A stretch of DNA of 64,000 nucleotides from Raffaelea ambrosiae (GCA_002778195.1 PCDI01000015.1:428366-492365), one strand, 5' to 3'; positions 1 to 12,706 are shown, counted from the first letter of the stretch. The notes: a model not told the origin generated them from the sequence alone. Program-made: numbers and translations.

Positions 1-140
1 CGGGCAAGAGCGAGGGCGTCATCAGAGGGGCCGAACTGGACAGAGCTGGGCAGGAGAATGAACGAGATCACGGGTCTTGCCTCTCTTTTCTTCCTCTGTC
101 TTGTTCTCTGTTCTCGCTGTCTCCTTCTGACCTGCCCGCT

Positions 141-1643
141 TCAAAACTGACCCTGACGTTGTTGTGGTCCTGGCGTGTAGTATCGCTGCTCGGGCGGGTA
201 GGCATTGTAGGCGCCCTGTGGCGGGATCTGCGGGCGCATGGCGTATTGCTGGTAGTTCGGCTGCGGCGGGTGGGCCATGGAGGACTCGAGCAGGGCCTCG
301 TAGTCGCGGCGGGCCTTGATGAACTTTTCGTTGAGCTGGGTGAAGTCGTCTGGTGGTGAGCTGGTCAGTATGTGCAGGCTCTACCAAGGGGACAGGAAGT
401 CGACTTGCCCTTCTTTTGCGAGTACTTCTCGATCAGCTTGATCAGCTTGGGCCGGATGGCCAGCGTCTGGTGGTAGAGTTTCTGGCTGGTTAGCAGTGCG
501 TTACGTAGTGGCCATCTGCGACCCTCTGCGTCCGGAGCGATGGGCTTACTGATATCTCGTCGCTGTCCTCCTCGCGCGGCGCCGTGTTGGACGCGCTCAG
601 CAGCGTCAGCAGCTTCTCCACGTTCTTGATCTCAGCAAACACCTCGGCCTCCATCTGCGCCTCGCGCTGCAGCTCGTCCGGCGTCGGGTCGGCCAGGATC
701 TCGACGTAGTTGAGTGGGAAGATGCCCGTGCGGCCCTTGACGGACCCGCGCCACCAGTCGCGGTACACAGACTCGATGACCGCAATGACGTCGCCCTTTT
801 TGAAGTCGAGCTCGTCGGGTTCCGAGGCCGCAAAGTCGAACAGGGCGCGCACCCGCGAGACGGTGGCCGCCGTGGTGCCCGAGGCCGCCGGGCCGCCGCC
901 AGCCGCCGTCGCCCCTGCTGCTGCTGCTGCTGCTGCTGCTGCCGGAGCCGTTGTTGAGCTTGGTCCCGCCGAAGGTCCCGCCGACGAAGACGCCGCTGCC
1001 GATGCCGATGCCGCCGGCGCCTTCTTCTGCGCCTCGTCCTCCAGCGACAGCTTCAGCGCCCGCTGCAGATCCTCCTCTTCGCGCTGCCGGTCCACCTCCG
1101 TCAGGCTGTTCTTCTGCGGCGCCGAGGGGGGGTGCAACTGGGGCTGCGCGTGCTGCAGGCGCGCGTAGGCATCCTGCATGATCCCCAGGTCGGCATTGGA
1201 GCGGAACATGTCGGTCCACTCCTTCATGCGCTCGAGGATCTTGAGGCGCACCAGGTTGTGTGTGTTCCGGTCGTTGGCGAGCTTGAGGAGGGCATCGGTG
1301 AAGGCGCGCGAGGCGAGCTCGCGGTGCAGTGGCGTGCCGCAGTTCTGGCTGAGCGCGTTGGCAAGCTCGAGGGTGTAGAGCTGCACGTTGGCGTTGCGGT
1401 GCACGAGCCGCTTGATGAGGCTCTGGACGGCTTCCTTGGGGCCGTTGGTGGCGTCAGCATTGACGCGGTCGCAGACTTCGATGATGGCAGCCCAGTCCTC
1501 CGACGTCGAGTTTTCGTCTGTCGCCTTGGCTAGGTGGGAGTTAGCAGAAGGGGGTTGATGGTATGATGGCAGCCATGCGGAAGTGCGGAGGTTCACATAC
1601 CGACGGCCTCGTCAAACGGCCCCGGAGCCGCTGCACGGAACAT
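141..1643 (-). CDS. HSE1: Hse1, ESCRT-0 vacuolar sorting protein (STAM homologue), C-terminus uncertain
   Basis: Hse1 pairs with Vps27 in the ESCRT-0 complex, which binds ubiquitinated cargo on endosomes and starts sorting into multivesicular bodies. Exons (minus strand): 1601-1643, 550-1529, 409-481, 141-349. The first exon gives MFRAAAPGPFDEAV and joins in phase to AKATDEN, the usual Hse1 start. Seen in order: VHS domain (about residues 8-135), a ubiquitin-interacting motif rich in E and L (about 165-182), an Ala/Ser-rich linker with a poly-Ala run (about 211-222), an SH3 domain (about 240-293, ALFDFAASEPDELDF and WWRG), then a GAT-like helical region across exons 3-4. The third intron starts with GC instead of GT (GCAAGT); only this join gives the family sequence KKDDFTQLNEKF. 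In the frame used, a TGA lies at 141-143 (434 aa). Family members often carry a longer Pro/Gln-rich tail, so a fourth intron starting with GTCAGT at 151 and running past the window edge is possible. Confidence 0.9.
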
Positions 1644-3954
1644 GGTGATATCTGGGACAAAAGTGCGGAGAAAACAAAGAGATCGGGGAGGACGGAGGAG
1701 GCCAAGAAGGGAGAGAAGAGCGGACGAGATCGAAAGACGTCGACAAGCTCGAACAGCGCACAGCAGAGTATACGAGATCCTCCGTGTCTAGTTTGTTTTC
1801 CGTGTTTCTGCTCTTTGTTTCTGCTGTCTCTGTCGTTTCTGTTCTTTCTGTTCTTTCTGCTCTTTCTGTTCTTTCTGTACTTTCTGTGCTTTCTATGCTT
1901 TCTGTGCTTTCTGTTCTTTCTGCGACAGAGATGGAGGCGCAGGCGGGCGGGTGTGCTGAGTGTTTGTCTGCGTGGCCTCGTTTGTCAGGGTTTTCTGGTT
2001 GGCACCTCCACACCAGGCAGCAGCTTTCAGAGAGCTCTCTGGGACTGTGCGGTGCGATGGAGCTTTCTCGTGGGTCGCCGTGTGGGAACGCTCGGCTCGG
2101 ACGATGCAAAGAAACGAAACAAAAAGAAAAATCGCAAGATTCGTGTCGTCGTCGCAATGTCGGGAAAAGACTGGCCATGGGAAAAGAAAAGAAAAAGAAA
2201 AGAGAAAAGAGACAAAAAAAAGAGAGTCGGGGGGTGAGAGACAGGCCTCGAGGGAGGAGGTGCGGGATAAGGTTAAAGGCTGTGTTGTGTGCGTGTGCGT
2301 CGCTTCTTGAAAGAGAGAGAGTGTGTGTGTGTGTGGCGACTCTGAGTGGACAAGGGAAGGGGGAGAGAAAGGGTGGATGACGAACGGCAGAGACCCCAGG
2401 AGCCAAAGAGAGGGAAAAGGAAATGGCTAGAGTGGGGAGTGTGACATAACGGAAGGAACGAACGGGCAGGGGTGGTGGTTCTTTACTGTTCTTTCGCTCT
2501 TTCCCTGCTGCTCTACACGAGCATTCCGTAGTTACTGCCTGTTTCCTATTTTAGAGGGCGAGCTAAGGCCAACGGCCCCGCAGCATCTGACCTGAGGAGC
2601 CGCCCACACGTATCTTACACCATAGTGAGCATACGCACACAGGGCACGGCTGTGTAATCCTTCATTTAACCACGCATTGCTCAGCCTGACAGGTGCCGCA
2701 GCACAAATGCCCACCCAGGACAGGGCAGGCCTACAAGTCAGCCCAGCCAGTATGAAATCGGCAGCTAGGCAACACCGACCCCAGATCTGGGCCAGGGCGG
2801 CCAAGGCCAGAGGCCAAGAAAACATGCCTGTCCTCCTTGGATGGCTCAGCCTGTTGACGTACAAAGCAGTCTGCTTACCTGCCAATTTCTTCTTTGCTCA
2901 ACTCAACAAAAAGCTGTGCTTGCGTACTCGCAGACGAACGCGCCACTCAAAGACTGAGCGTGCTAGGAAAAGAGAAAAACAAGAGGAAAAATAGTAAACC
3001 CAAAAAACAAAAGCCTTGAACTCCTCGAAATCGTCGTCGTTGCCCCATTATTCCACATTTTGCTAGGCTGCCTCTTTTGGTCGTCGCCGTTCTCCGCCCG
3101 CCTCCGGGATCACGTGCATGCATCGTGAGTTTTCAGTTGTGAATTTACCACAAGAGGCGGCCCCTCTTCAGTTGCACTTTCGTGCATTGAATATGCAGAT
3201 GCGTAGGCACAGGCTAATTGCTCCCGTCCTCACAAAGGGTATATATCTTCAACCTGTGTACAGTCCCTTTCCTCATGGAGACAATCCCGACCTAAATCAA
3301 CCTTTGGGTATCGACACCTGTATATAACCTAACCGTCCTGTAAAGTTGTGAGTGGGAGCAGAGCAAGGGAAGAAACTTTAAGAATCTTGGCAAGGCGCTT
3401 GTCCTTTCTTTGTTTTTCTCGTTCTCTCACAGACAAACAAATGCATCCTCGATGTTCCTTCTTCCCTAGTTCCCCCGTAGTCCTTGGTTACCCAAACAAC
3501 AAGTCTTCTTGGCGAATACGATCAAAATATGATGGCAAATATGGTCAATCAAAAACGCCCACCTGATAATAATCATTCTCCCGAGTGTCCATGAAGTCTT
3601 TGCATCTCGCCCCAGGCGGCCTACCCATTCTCTCTGAATATAAAAACGAGCGAAGAATGTTGACGAACTAGAACAGTAAACAAACAGAAAAGAAACATAA
3701 AACCAACAAAGGTAAAGAGATCCACGCCCGCTGCAAACAAGTTGCCAGTCTATTTGTTGCAAGATGCGAGAACGCCACAAAAGCAGGTGTGAAAAAAAAG
3801 AACAAATGTAGAGCAATAAAGACACATGTAGAACAGAGCAGGAAAATCGATGAGATATGAAGAATCAGAATGGGATAAGAAAAAGACATAAGACATGTGT
3901 AGAAGAAATATAAGTAGATCAAAGTTCGCATAGATTAGCTGGCCGAGAGCAGAT
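1644..3954. other. Spacer between HSE1 and ATG13 (HSE1 promoter and ATG13 3' region)
   Basis: This 2.3-kb stretch holds the upstream region of HSE1 and the downstream region of ATG13. Next to HSE1 it is rich in purine/pyrimidine tracts and has a 9-bp tandem repeat (1836-1922) and a GT run near 2322-2334. Open frames of 60-264 codons occur on both strands, but they have low-complexity or unrecognisable products, no family motif and no convincing splice joins. I see no RNA gene. Confidence 0.6.
1836..1922. repeat. 9-bp tandem repeat TTTCTGTTC, about 9.7 imperfect copies
   Basis: Copies of TTTCTGTTC with single changes (TTTCTGCTC, TTTCTGTAC, TTTCTGTGC, TTTCTATGC) run head to tail, starting about 190 bp upstream of the HSE1 start codon. 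The unit is a multiple of three and on the minus strand stays open, reading as repeated Glu-Arg/Ser-Thr, but no gene is supported there. It probably lies in the HSE1 leader or promoter. Confidence 0.85.
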
Positions 3955-6900
3955 TCACCACGGTCGGTGGTGCCCGGCGTAAGGGCCGCTACCGGTAGCC
4001 CCCGAGCCAGGCTCGACGCTACCAGTGCCCCGGGCTTCATCCAGGCTGTGGCGGTTCGGCTGGCCAAGCTCCGAGAGGTCAAAGACCAGAGGCTCATCGT
4101 CGGCTTCACCTTCCCCACCTGTGCCGCCACCCGTGCTGGTGCTACCACCTCCATGAGCGCCAAGCAGGCCAGAGGGTGTGCCTGATGTCACGCCACTACC
4201 GCGACCAGATCCATACCGGCCCATAAAGGAACCCGAAATGCTGGCCCGCGACGAAGCCGGTGGTGTCGGCCGTCCATCACTGCCATGCGTTCCGGGTGTG
4301 CCACTTTGTTGGACCTGCTGTTGGTGGCGTCCAATGTAACGCCGACGCTGGGATGTCCCTCCTGCAACTGTGCTAGGCCGAATGGGAGCTGACCCGATTG
4401 CGGGGGGCATAGACGCGCTCGCTATGCCCGTTGCAGTCTTGGGATCATAAGCCAAGCCCGGCGGTCCCGCCACAGTAGCACCGCCGGCGCCAACGGTGGT
4501 GCCGGTGGCCCCCGCCGTAGAGGTGGCGCCACGCCCGCTGGCGTGCGGGCCCTCTTGCTCCAGACGGAACAGGGTGCTCAGCGACGGAGGCTCCTCGCGA
4601 TTGTCTGCACCAACGCTCAAGCTGCGCTGCCCACCAAAGGCTGCCAGGTCCGCATCGTCGTCCACAATGAGTGCCCGCGACTTCTGGGCAGCCGAGCTCG
4701 ACCGCCGGTCGTTTTGGCGGAGGCGTGGAGACAATGGGATGTCAATGGCTGTTGCACCACCACCTTCCTTGCTGTCTGTTTCGCCTTCCTCCGCGGTGCT
4801 CGCAACCTCACGGCGGCTCGCCCCGCGTACTCTGGTTTGTGCTTGTCCCTGGTAGTCAATGATGGAATTCTCGCTCAGCCGTGATGGCACGGCCGGCGTA
4901 TGGGGTGTGTGCGGCGTGTGGGGCGAAAGTGGCTTGTTCGGACTCATAGAAGCTGGCACGGATCCGACAGGTACTGCGGCAGCAGCTGTGGTGCCCGCTG
5001 CACCGCCGCCGGAAGTGCTGGAAGTAGCAGAAGCGCCGGAAGCGCCGGAAACGCCGGAAACGCCGGATGCACCGTGGAATGGACGGCTGGTTGAGGTAGG
5101 CGACCTGGCTTGTAGCTGTATCGACGAGTTCATAGAGTCTGTCAGAGCCACGTTGGACTCGCGCATCATTTGGAAGCGGGACAGCTGGGCAGCCGTCCGG
5201 CGAGCAGACTCGCCCCGCCGGCTGTTGACTTCGAAGCTCTGCAGCGTCTTCTTGCTTTCAAGTGCCTTGAGGAAGTCAGAAATGTTGTCGTCGTCCGTCT
5301 GGAACGAGCCAGAACTGCCTCCTCCACCTAGCTCGGCCAGCAAGCCAGAACCCGGTTGAGCCACAGACGACGACAGGCTCTGCTTGCCGCTGCTGCCCTG
5401 TTCGTCCTCGTTGCGGCTTGCTCCGCCGAACGACGACTTGCCTCGACGGTGGGTAAAGCTGCTGCTAAAACGACTGCCAACCGAGGGCCGGGGGGACGAG
5501 CTCTGACCAGGATCCATCGTAACAGCAGCAGCTGCCGCCGAAGACGAAGCGGCGGCGGAGCTGCCGGCAGACGTGGAGATGATTGGTGCTCCCCGGAGGG
5601 AAGCGGCCATGCCGGCTGTGAGCGAGTTGCGACCCTGGCGAGCGTGTGCCAGGGCACTCAAGCCAGAAGCCGGCCGCGAGCCTGAGAGCGGAGAAGACGG
5701 CATCTCGTCTTGGCTCATGCGCGGGGAACCTGAGAGCGAACCAGCCTTGAAAGGCTGGAAGGACACAGACGGCCGTCGTCCAACGCCGTCCAGGTTGCGC
5801 AGCGTAGGCGGCCGGGCGCCAGAGGATGCGCCAGCAGCGGCAGCCATGTGGTGACCGGCGGCGATGGGTAGCGAATTGGGCGGTTCCACGTGGGGGCGCT
5901 GGTCAATGCTCGACGGAGGGACAGAATCGGTGGGCGAGCTGGATTCAGAACCCATAGGCCGCACTGCCTTGAGGGCCGAGAGGGGGCTCGTGCCCAGAGC
6001 GCCAGTACCGTGGAAAGTGGACAGGCTTCCGTAAGTCTGCTGAGGTTGCGGCGCCTCGTACCGCGGCTCGGCCACGTTACGGGTATGGCGGTGCTGCGAA
6101 GGGAGCGAACCGACGACCTCGGCCGAGGAGTCACGGCGTGAGCCCTGCTGGCCATAGGACTGCTGATGCTGGTACGGCTGCGCCAGGTACGCGTTGTCGG
6201 TCCGCTGCGTCTGGGGCAAGGAGGGGCGGAAATAGTTCTCGTCGATGCCCATGAAACGGGAGCTCAGGAGTGACTCGGAGTCGACAACGCGGAAGCTGCA
6301 GTCGTTGCGGTAGGTGACGGAAGCAGAGAAGCGCCCAACGGGAATCTCGAGATCGCCAAACATATAGTCCGTAACGACATCGCGGGCACCGTTATCAAAT
6401 AGCGGCTGGCGCAGGATGTCGAAGCCGGTCGAGTTTACGCGGGCCTCCGCGGCCGGGCCGGTCAGGACACGGCAGCGTACTTTAAGAGCAGGGTGAACGC
6501 CCTTGCTGGTCACCTGGCGAGAGAAGCGATAAGCGGGCAAAACGTGGGTGGTGACGAACAGCGAGCGGAAGAAGACGATGCTCCTCTTGTAGATGGTGGG
6601 CAGGATAGGCCCAAAATCGGTCATATCTACGACATCGGCGGCTGTGGCACCACTCGTTCCTTCTGCTCCTCCAGAGCGGCCCTTGTCGCTGCCCTCACCA
6701 CCACTGCCACTGGACGCTCCTACGCCCCCGGAACTGCCCCCACCGCTGCCGGCGCTTCCACTTTTTGACAGACTGGGAATGCACTGCAGCTCGACTTTCC
6801 AGCGTTCGAGGATGATCTCGGTGGATCGTGTACGAATCTTGTTGTTGTCGGAGCGGCCGCTGCCGTGGCTGCTATCACTGCCGCCGGGAAATTCGGTCGA

Positions 6901-7686
6901 GTTCATGGCTTCCAGGGCATCGTATCGATTCCCGTTTTCGTCGACGACGACCAATGCTTGGCCAGGAGAGAGGCGTGAAGCGTCCAGGTAGGTTTCAATG
7001 ACCATGGGCGGAGGCTGGTTGTCGAAACCGCCGCAGTGTTTCCATGTCCTAAGCTCGTCCTTGAAGTCGTCAATGTCATCTGTTTCGATTTGGAACTGCA
7101 GTCTGTTAGCTTCACCACTTGACAACCTCTTCTGCGCAATCTCTGGGGTAGGCCGATCCAGCCATGCCGTTTCATTGACACGCCTCCTATCCATCCATTG
7201 GATGCTTCGGATGCATTGGTATTCGATATAGAAACACGTACCCATTTGTTGGTCTTCTTGCCACGGCTACCACCCGATTGCGTGACAGGTATGCGGGCCT
7301 GGACGATCAGGACGGCGGCTTTGAGGTGGAAGTTCTACATTGCTCTGGCGTTAGTTGACCGAAGCTGCAAAAACTGGTTGCAAAAGGAGACCGCATTGCA
7401 AGGGGAAAATGCGCACCTGTATGATCTGGTCCAGCTTCTTGATTGATTCCCGGGACGGTCCTCCGGATGTGGGCGGTGTACGGGGGGCGGTGGCAGCAGG
7501 CTGTTGGCTGGCGTCACCGCCCCCGGCAGGTATTGACGGGGCCGGGGCCAAAGACTCGGATGGAGGTCGCGAGCGGCCGACGTTGGCACTGGAGGGATCT
7601 CTCGGGTTATTTGTGCGTGTGGGGTTGGTCTGTGGGTTCGATGCAGGTGACGACCCGCGAGGCGGGTGTCGAAACTGTTGATGCAT
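3955..7686 (-). CDS. ATG13: Atg13, regulatory subunit of the Atg1 autophagy kinase complex
   Basis: Atg13 activates the Atg1 kinase and scaffolds the pre-autophagosomal structure; TORC1 controls it by phosphorylation. Exons (minus): 7417-7686, 7242-7334, 3955-7095, giving 1167 aa. The joins rebuild the conserved N-terminus: SIKKLDQIIQ, then NFHLKAAVLIVQARI, then KKTNKW, then FQIETDDIDDF. The HORMA domain follows (roughly residues 80-340), including IILERWKVEL, YKRSIVFFRSLF, LPAYRF, FGDLEIPVGRFSASVTYR and the boundary sequence FRVVDSESLLSSRFMGIDENYF. The rest, more than 700 residues, is Ser/Gly/Pro/Thr-rich and looks disordered, as in fungal Atg13, where it carries Atg1- and Atg17-binding and phosphorylation sites. 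A Ser/Gly-rich insertion sits inside the HORMA region (SAGSGGGSSGGVGASSGSGG). The start at 7686 (MHQQ) is the usual type for this family. Confidence 0.93.
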
Positions 7687-10600
7687 GGCCGCTGTGTTTT
7701 CGAAGGCAGTAGCAGCTATGGCAGTGCTGGGGTGATAGGATCAAACAAGCTCGATATCTTTGTGGATGGGGTGTGCAATGCGCCGCTGCGTCGAGGTGTC
7801 TGCTCTCGGGTATTGGGCAATGCGTGAAGCTAGAGATATGCACAATAAAAGACGTAGGAATAGCGAGCGAGAGAGAACACGAGAAGAAAAAAAAACGAGG
7901 AGACTCGTTGTAGATGGACCGGATGCGGCAAGATGGGAGACGATGCGATAGCTATATGTTCGGCGTTGGCTTCGGCCAGCCCGCCCCGTCGACTGGGGAA
8001 GAAGAGAAACGAGCGTGAGGCAGTGGGCTACATTTATCTTCAATCGAGTCGGAGGACGGTGGGTGGAGGGATAGGTAGGAAGGGGAGAGAGCAGTCGGGA
8101 GCGCAAGAAGAGCCGTGACGAGGTCGACAGCTCGCAGCGAGGGTGTTTGTTCGTTCGTGGGGCCGGCCGCTGGTTGGTTGGAGCGCTGGCACTGCTGCAA
8201 TGCGTCAAAGGATCCTAGTGGACTGCGGTTTTCCTCTGTTAGTATGGCAGCTCGCCTTTTTTTTTTTGCCTGTCTTCCTGATTTCCAGATTCTGGGAGGG
8301 ATGGCCTCTGGCAGTATTTTAGGTGTTTTTTTTGCCGCAGCAGCAGAACCGGCCGCCGCGCTGAGCTGTGCTTGCTTTGCTGCAGCCTGCCAGTGGTGTG
8401 TGTGTGTGGCTGAGGATGGAGGGAAGCAGGTGGTGGAGGAGGTGGTGGTGGTGATGGTGTGTGTGTAGTAGTGGAGCAGAGGGAGTGCGTGTGGCCTGTG
8501 GGTGGTAGGATTATCTCAGAAATAGCGTGCGGGTGCTGCAACGTGCCTCTGGTACTGTTTTAGTGCGATGGTCCGGGGGGGTGCACACTCACACACTCAT
8601 GCACACACGGCCGGCGGACAGCTGCAGTGCCAAATTGGGCCCGTGAATTCAGCGCGCAGCGCAAAGAGGACCAGGCAGAAGACAAGGACGAGGGTCGAGG
8701 CAGCGAGGCAGCGATGGAAGTGCGTTTGCCGGCCGCGTACCGATGCAAGGCGGGCGGTAATGGCTCCACGGTGCTGGCAGCAGCAGCAGTAAGCAGCAAC
8801 TAGTTGTGGCGCCTGTCGTGGCTGGCCCGAGTGCGTCTTGGCCTGCTCGGAGAAAGGCAAGACGGAGCAGCAGTCGTGTGACCGGGGGGGGGGGGGGGGG
8901 GGGGGGGGAGGAAGACAAGGAGAGCGGAGAGGGAGGAGGGGCGTGGGGAGAAGGGGGGAGTGAGGGGAGAGAGGAACAAGAGAGTGAAGAAGAAGAAGAA
9001 AAAAGAGCGAAGAAAAGAGAGTGTGTGAAGAGAAAAGAGACGAAGACGACGAAAGAGAGCGCGTGAGAGGGACAATCCGATAGAGAGAATCGGGCAGGCG
9101 CAGATGAGATAATACACTGAGAGACGACTTCAAGGGGAAGGAGCAACTGAGTGGACGGGCTGGAGGCACTGACTGATGGCGGCGGCTCCGATAACAGCAG
9201 GGGCCACCCAGAAAAGAGGAGAAACTGCAGCGCAGCTAGGACGGCCAATACGGGAGCGGCGTCAGGCACGGTAGACAGACAGCAGGCACGCAAGAGGAGC
9301 TAGCGAACTAACTACATAGAAGAGCTAATGGGGGGGGAGGCAAAGCATGTAGGAAAGTTGCATGGAAGAAGCAAAAGTCGCTTGAACGGCAACCAGCTAG
9401 TTAACAGCACAGCTACCCGAAGAGATAGAACGATGGCAGGGCAATGGCCGGTCCAAAGAAACCGTGCATCTCTGGGTCGTCCCTTCCTGTTTCGTTGGTA
9501 CTTTTCCCGGCCACGACTGGCGTGCTGCTACTCACCTCCGATGGAGGAAGGCTCGAGCAAGTAACTATGGAGTATGTACCGTGTAAGATACATGTATCTG
9601 ACTCTAGCTACTATATACAAAGTACATAGTGAGCTGCCTACTATGTACTATGCAACACTTGCCGCACCATACCCAAGAAGCGCAGGATCCCAGCGGCAGC
9701 CAGCCAGTGGGGACCGTTAAAAATAAGAAGAAAAGAGGGCCCCCTCCAGAGTCTCGGACACAGGCGCTGTCTCTGGAGTCGGTGGCGCCCTAATACCTGT
9801 CTTCTTGTCCTGCCGGCGGTCCCTTGTCTCTTGCCCTCTGTCGCATCGTTTCTGCCCCCACTCACACCGTGCCGGCAACTGTGAGAAAGAGCGGCCCAAT
9901 GCTGTTCGCAGCACCCGGCAAAAAACAAGAGCATAACGTGAGGGGCGTTCCTCTTGAGGTTCTGACCAGTTTGCCGGTGTTCTGCGAGTCCCATAGCAAC
10001 CGTCTTCTCGCTGTCTGACATGGGATGGCCAGGGCTCGTCATCCGTGGCTGCCCTTTCCCAAAGCAGCCATAACAGAGGCGGCATTGGCAGCATCCCATG
10101 ACCCTTTGCCAGCGCCAACTGGTCCTGTCATCTGGGGGCGCCGAATACGGATTGGCCCCTGCTGGGGCCCGTCCCAGACGCCTGCCAGAGCAAAAGCCCA
10201 CCGTGCATATAGTAAGCCAGTCCGCACTGTTGTGTGCTTCCCTCACGCCATAGCCCTGCCTGCTGATTGGTCCGCGAGAAAGAAAGCCTTTGGGGCGCTG
10301 TTGGCCGCCGGGGTCGTCTTTTCTTTCTGGCGGCCTTTGCTGGCGGCCGGCGCGGTAGTGCAATGGCGGTTCAATGGTGCTTCAATGGTCTCTTTGCGGC
10401 CTCTGTGGGCTATGGTGGCTGTTCCCTTTTATCTGCGGGCATGCATCGCCAGATAAGAAACGACAGACCACTGGGCCACAGGACCACCCACAGGACACAG
10501 ACCACTTGCCCACTTGCCCACTGGGTCCATGGTTGGCCACGCGCCAGCCGGCAGGTGAAAATACGGAGTAGAAGTGGGTTGCTTAAGACTCCGACGGCAA

Positions 10601-12706
10601 GATAGAGAAAGCACGACTACGATACAATGTACAAAGCTAGCAGGAAGGAACGATGGGCAGTCAAAAAAGGGTTGCGATACGCCCCGTTGCATATCGCCGT
10701 AGTCTGATAGTCTGCAATGTCACATGCTGGTCAGAATGATGTGCTGGCGGTGATCCCCATTGCGTTCGCATCAAAAATCGAAAAATCAGACAGAGCCAAT
10801 CGTCCCGTTCCTGTGCCTGCTGAGCTGTTCGATATTCCTGTTCACTGTCCTCCGAGTCGAGCTATGGGTTTTTTTTGTTTTTTTTTCTGTGATGCTGTGC
10901 CCCCTTTTCTTCTTCGCTTTGCACAGCATCTGCCCATCCATGTTTGTCCAACATCCACTCGTCCTGCGTTACGTTGGCAAGGTTTTATTTTATTTTGTTG
11001 TTTTTTTGAAAGAGAAAAGAGCATGCATCTTTGGCAGCCTGCTCCTTCCTCGTTCTTTTGTTTTTTCATTCGTCCCCTGGTCATGTTCCCCGCTCCAGAC
11101 TCCTGGGGATCGTCCTTGCATCTAGGCAGACATGAGGCGCAAGGCAACATATCTGCACAAGTTATTAAGCGAAAAAAGGAGCACGACCAGGGGAAGGAAG
11201 GGCGGGCCAGCATAGTCTACATGTCAGATACGCTAACTGCCTACAAGTGCAAGGCAACCTCCGGGGGGGCGGGCAAAGAATAGCATGGCAGTCAATCAAA
11301 TCACGTAAATTCGATCAAGGTACATCAGGCTGACCACGGCAAAGTCCTGCACTAAGCCGTCAAGATGAGCCCCTTTTCTCTTTGATCTCTTTGATTTTTT
11401 TTCATTGGATACATTCATCGTCCTGCCCACCCATCACCCTGGATTGGATCGCTCGATTTTCTTGTCAATTGAATTGGGAAACAGTCACCCTGTGGCCGCG
11501 AGTGGTGTGTTTATCTTCTGTGCGCCCTCCATGAATCGGTGGATGCACAAGTGCAATTGTCTCTTGTCATTGGGCAGCAAAGCCTGTTGGACGCCTGAAT
11601 AAAGAGAGGGGCCGCCAGTGAAAATGTGATGGACGAGATCCGTTCGTTTCCTAAAGAGAGGTGAGGTGTACTAATAGATCAACACGATCCTTCGTATTCT
11701 TGCCCGGCCTCGTAGGCAGACTGAGGGGCACGGTGTATTCCTGCTTGGTCTGGACCGTGTCATGAACAGACAAGGGAAGAATGATAACGGCTTTGTGGCC
11801 CCAGTCAAAGCAGATCGCAGCACACTGCAAGCACATGGTGCCTCGCACAGCCGTGTGCATCGTCACATCGCCATGAACGAGGCACGTTGTAATAAGCGTT
11901 CGCTGGACCCTGGTGTAGCAAACAGTGGTGTACCACTGCATGCAGGCAAAAAGAAAAAAAAGAAAAAAAAGTCCAGGTGGCCTTTTTTTGCCGGACAAGG
12001 CAGACATCTAGAGTACGGTAAAGACTGTTCTTAGCTCCGTCCTTCAAGACGGGCAACATACAAAGCGACGCTAGAGCATCAGGACATCAGGACAGCAGAC
12101 CCATACTTGGCTCCATTGCAAGGCAGGCAATAATGAGGTGTTAGCTATTAGTCAAATCACAGACCAAGAGCCATACATGATGGTAAGAGTCACCGCACAC
12201 AGACACACACGCAAGCACGCATACCCTGGTCTGGCCTCGCTTTGGTTTCAGTATATTATATGCATGTCAGACGGGAGCCTCAAGGCAACCGCAGCCCCAA
12301 CAGCACGGGCTAACCTCTAAGAGACACGGCCGTGGACCGTACATGGTAGAATTAAGCAGCAAGATGACAAGGAAGTGAAAAGCGAAAAGTGGGTAATAAA
12401 ATGACAAGATGTGAAGAGAAGATGGTTACAACGAAGAATAGGTAGAATGGGGAATATACAGACAATGAGGTAGAAACACAAATGGCTGCCTCGCCAGAAG
12501 AAAGAAGAAAAAAAAAAACAGAAAAAAAAGAAGACCTGCCCAACCCCTTTTCTATGCCAGTGTAAATGTGAGTCAGTTGGAAAAAAAAACAAGGGAAAAA
12601 AAAAAAAAAACGCCCAGATGCTGTCTCCTCATGCCTCTTCCTGCATGGTTTCCTTCTCTATGAATTCGGGTGAAGGAACTCACTTCTTTCAAGTCCTTCT
12701 TCCCAT
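7687..12706. other. 5-kb spacer without a supported gene
   Basis: This region holds the ATG13 promoter/leader and the 3' flank of the BTB-RCC1 gene. Seen in it: a G25 homopolymer at 8884-8908 followed by purine-rich sequence to about 9070, GT-rich tracts near 8395-8470, and A-rich and pyrimidine tracts at 10860-11060 and 12500-12610. The longest open frame (9641-10363, minus) has no recognisable family and no ATG start. I see no tRNA and no transposon ends. Confidence 0.55.
8884..8908. repeat. G25 homopolymer
   Basis: An uninterrupted run of 25 G on the plus strand lies about 1.2 kb upstream of the ATG13 start codon, followed by about 160 bp of purine-rich sequence. Its exact length may be affected by sequencing or assembly error. 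Confidence 0.9.

Noticed and set aside
1612..2406. A 264-codon open frame over the 9-bp repeat upstream of HSE1
   Set aside because: Its product is repeated Thr-Glu-Arg/Ser plus leader-like sequence, and it overlaps the HSE1 first exon in another frame.
8597..9293. Pyrimidine-rich open frames of about 190-214 codons upstream of ATG13
   Set aside because: They encode Ser/Leu/Pro runs created by the CT/GA tract and G25 homopolymer, typical of leader DNA.
9641..10363. A 240-codon open frame (minus) in the long spacer
   Set aside because: No recognisable domain, mixed composition and an unsupported start. The 133-codon frame within it is no better.
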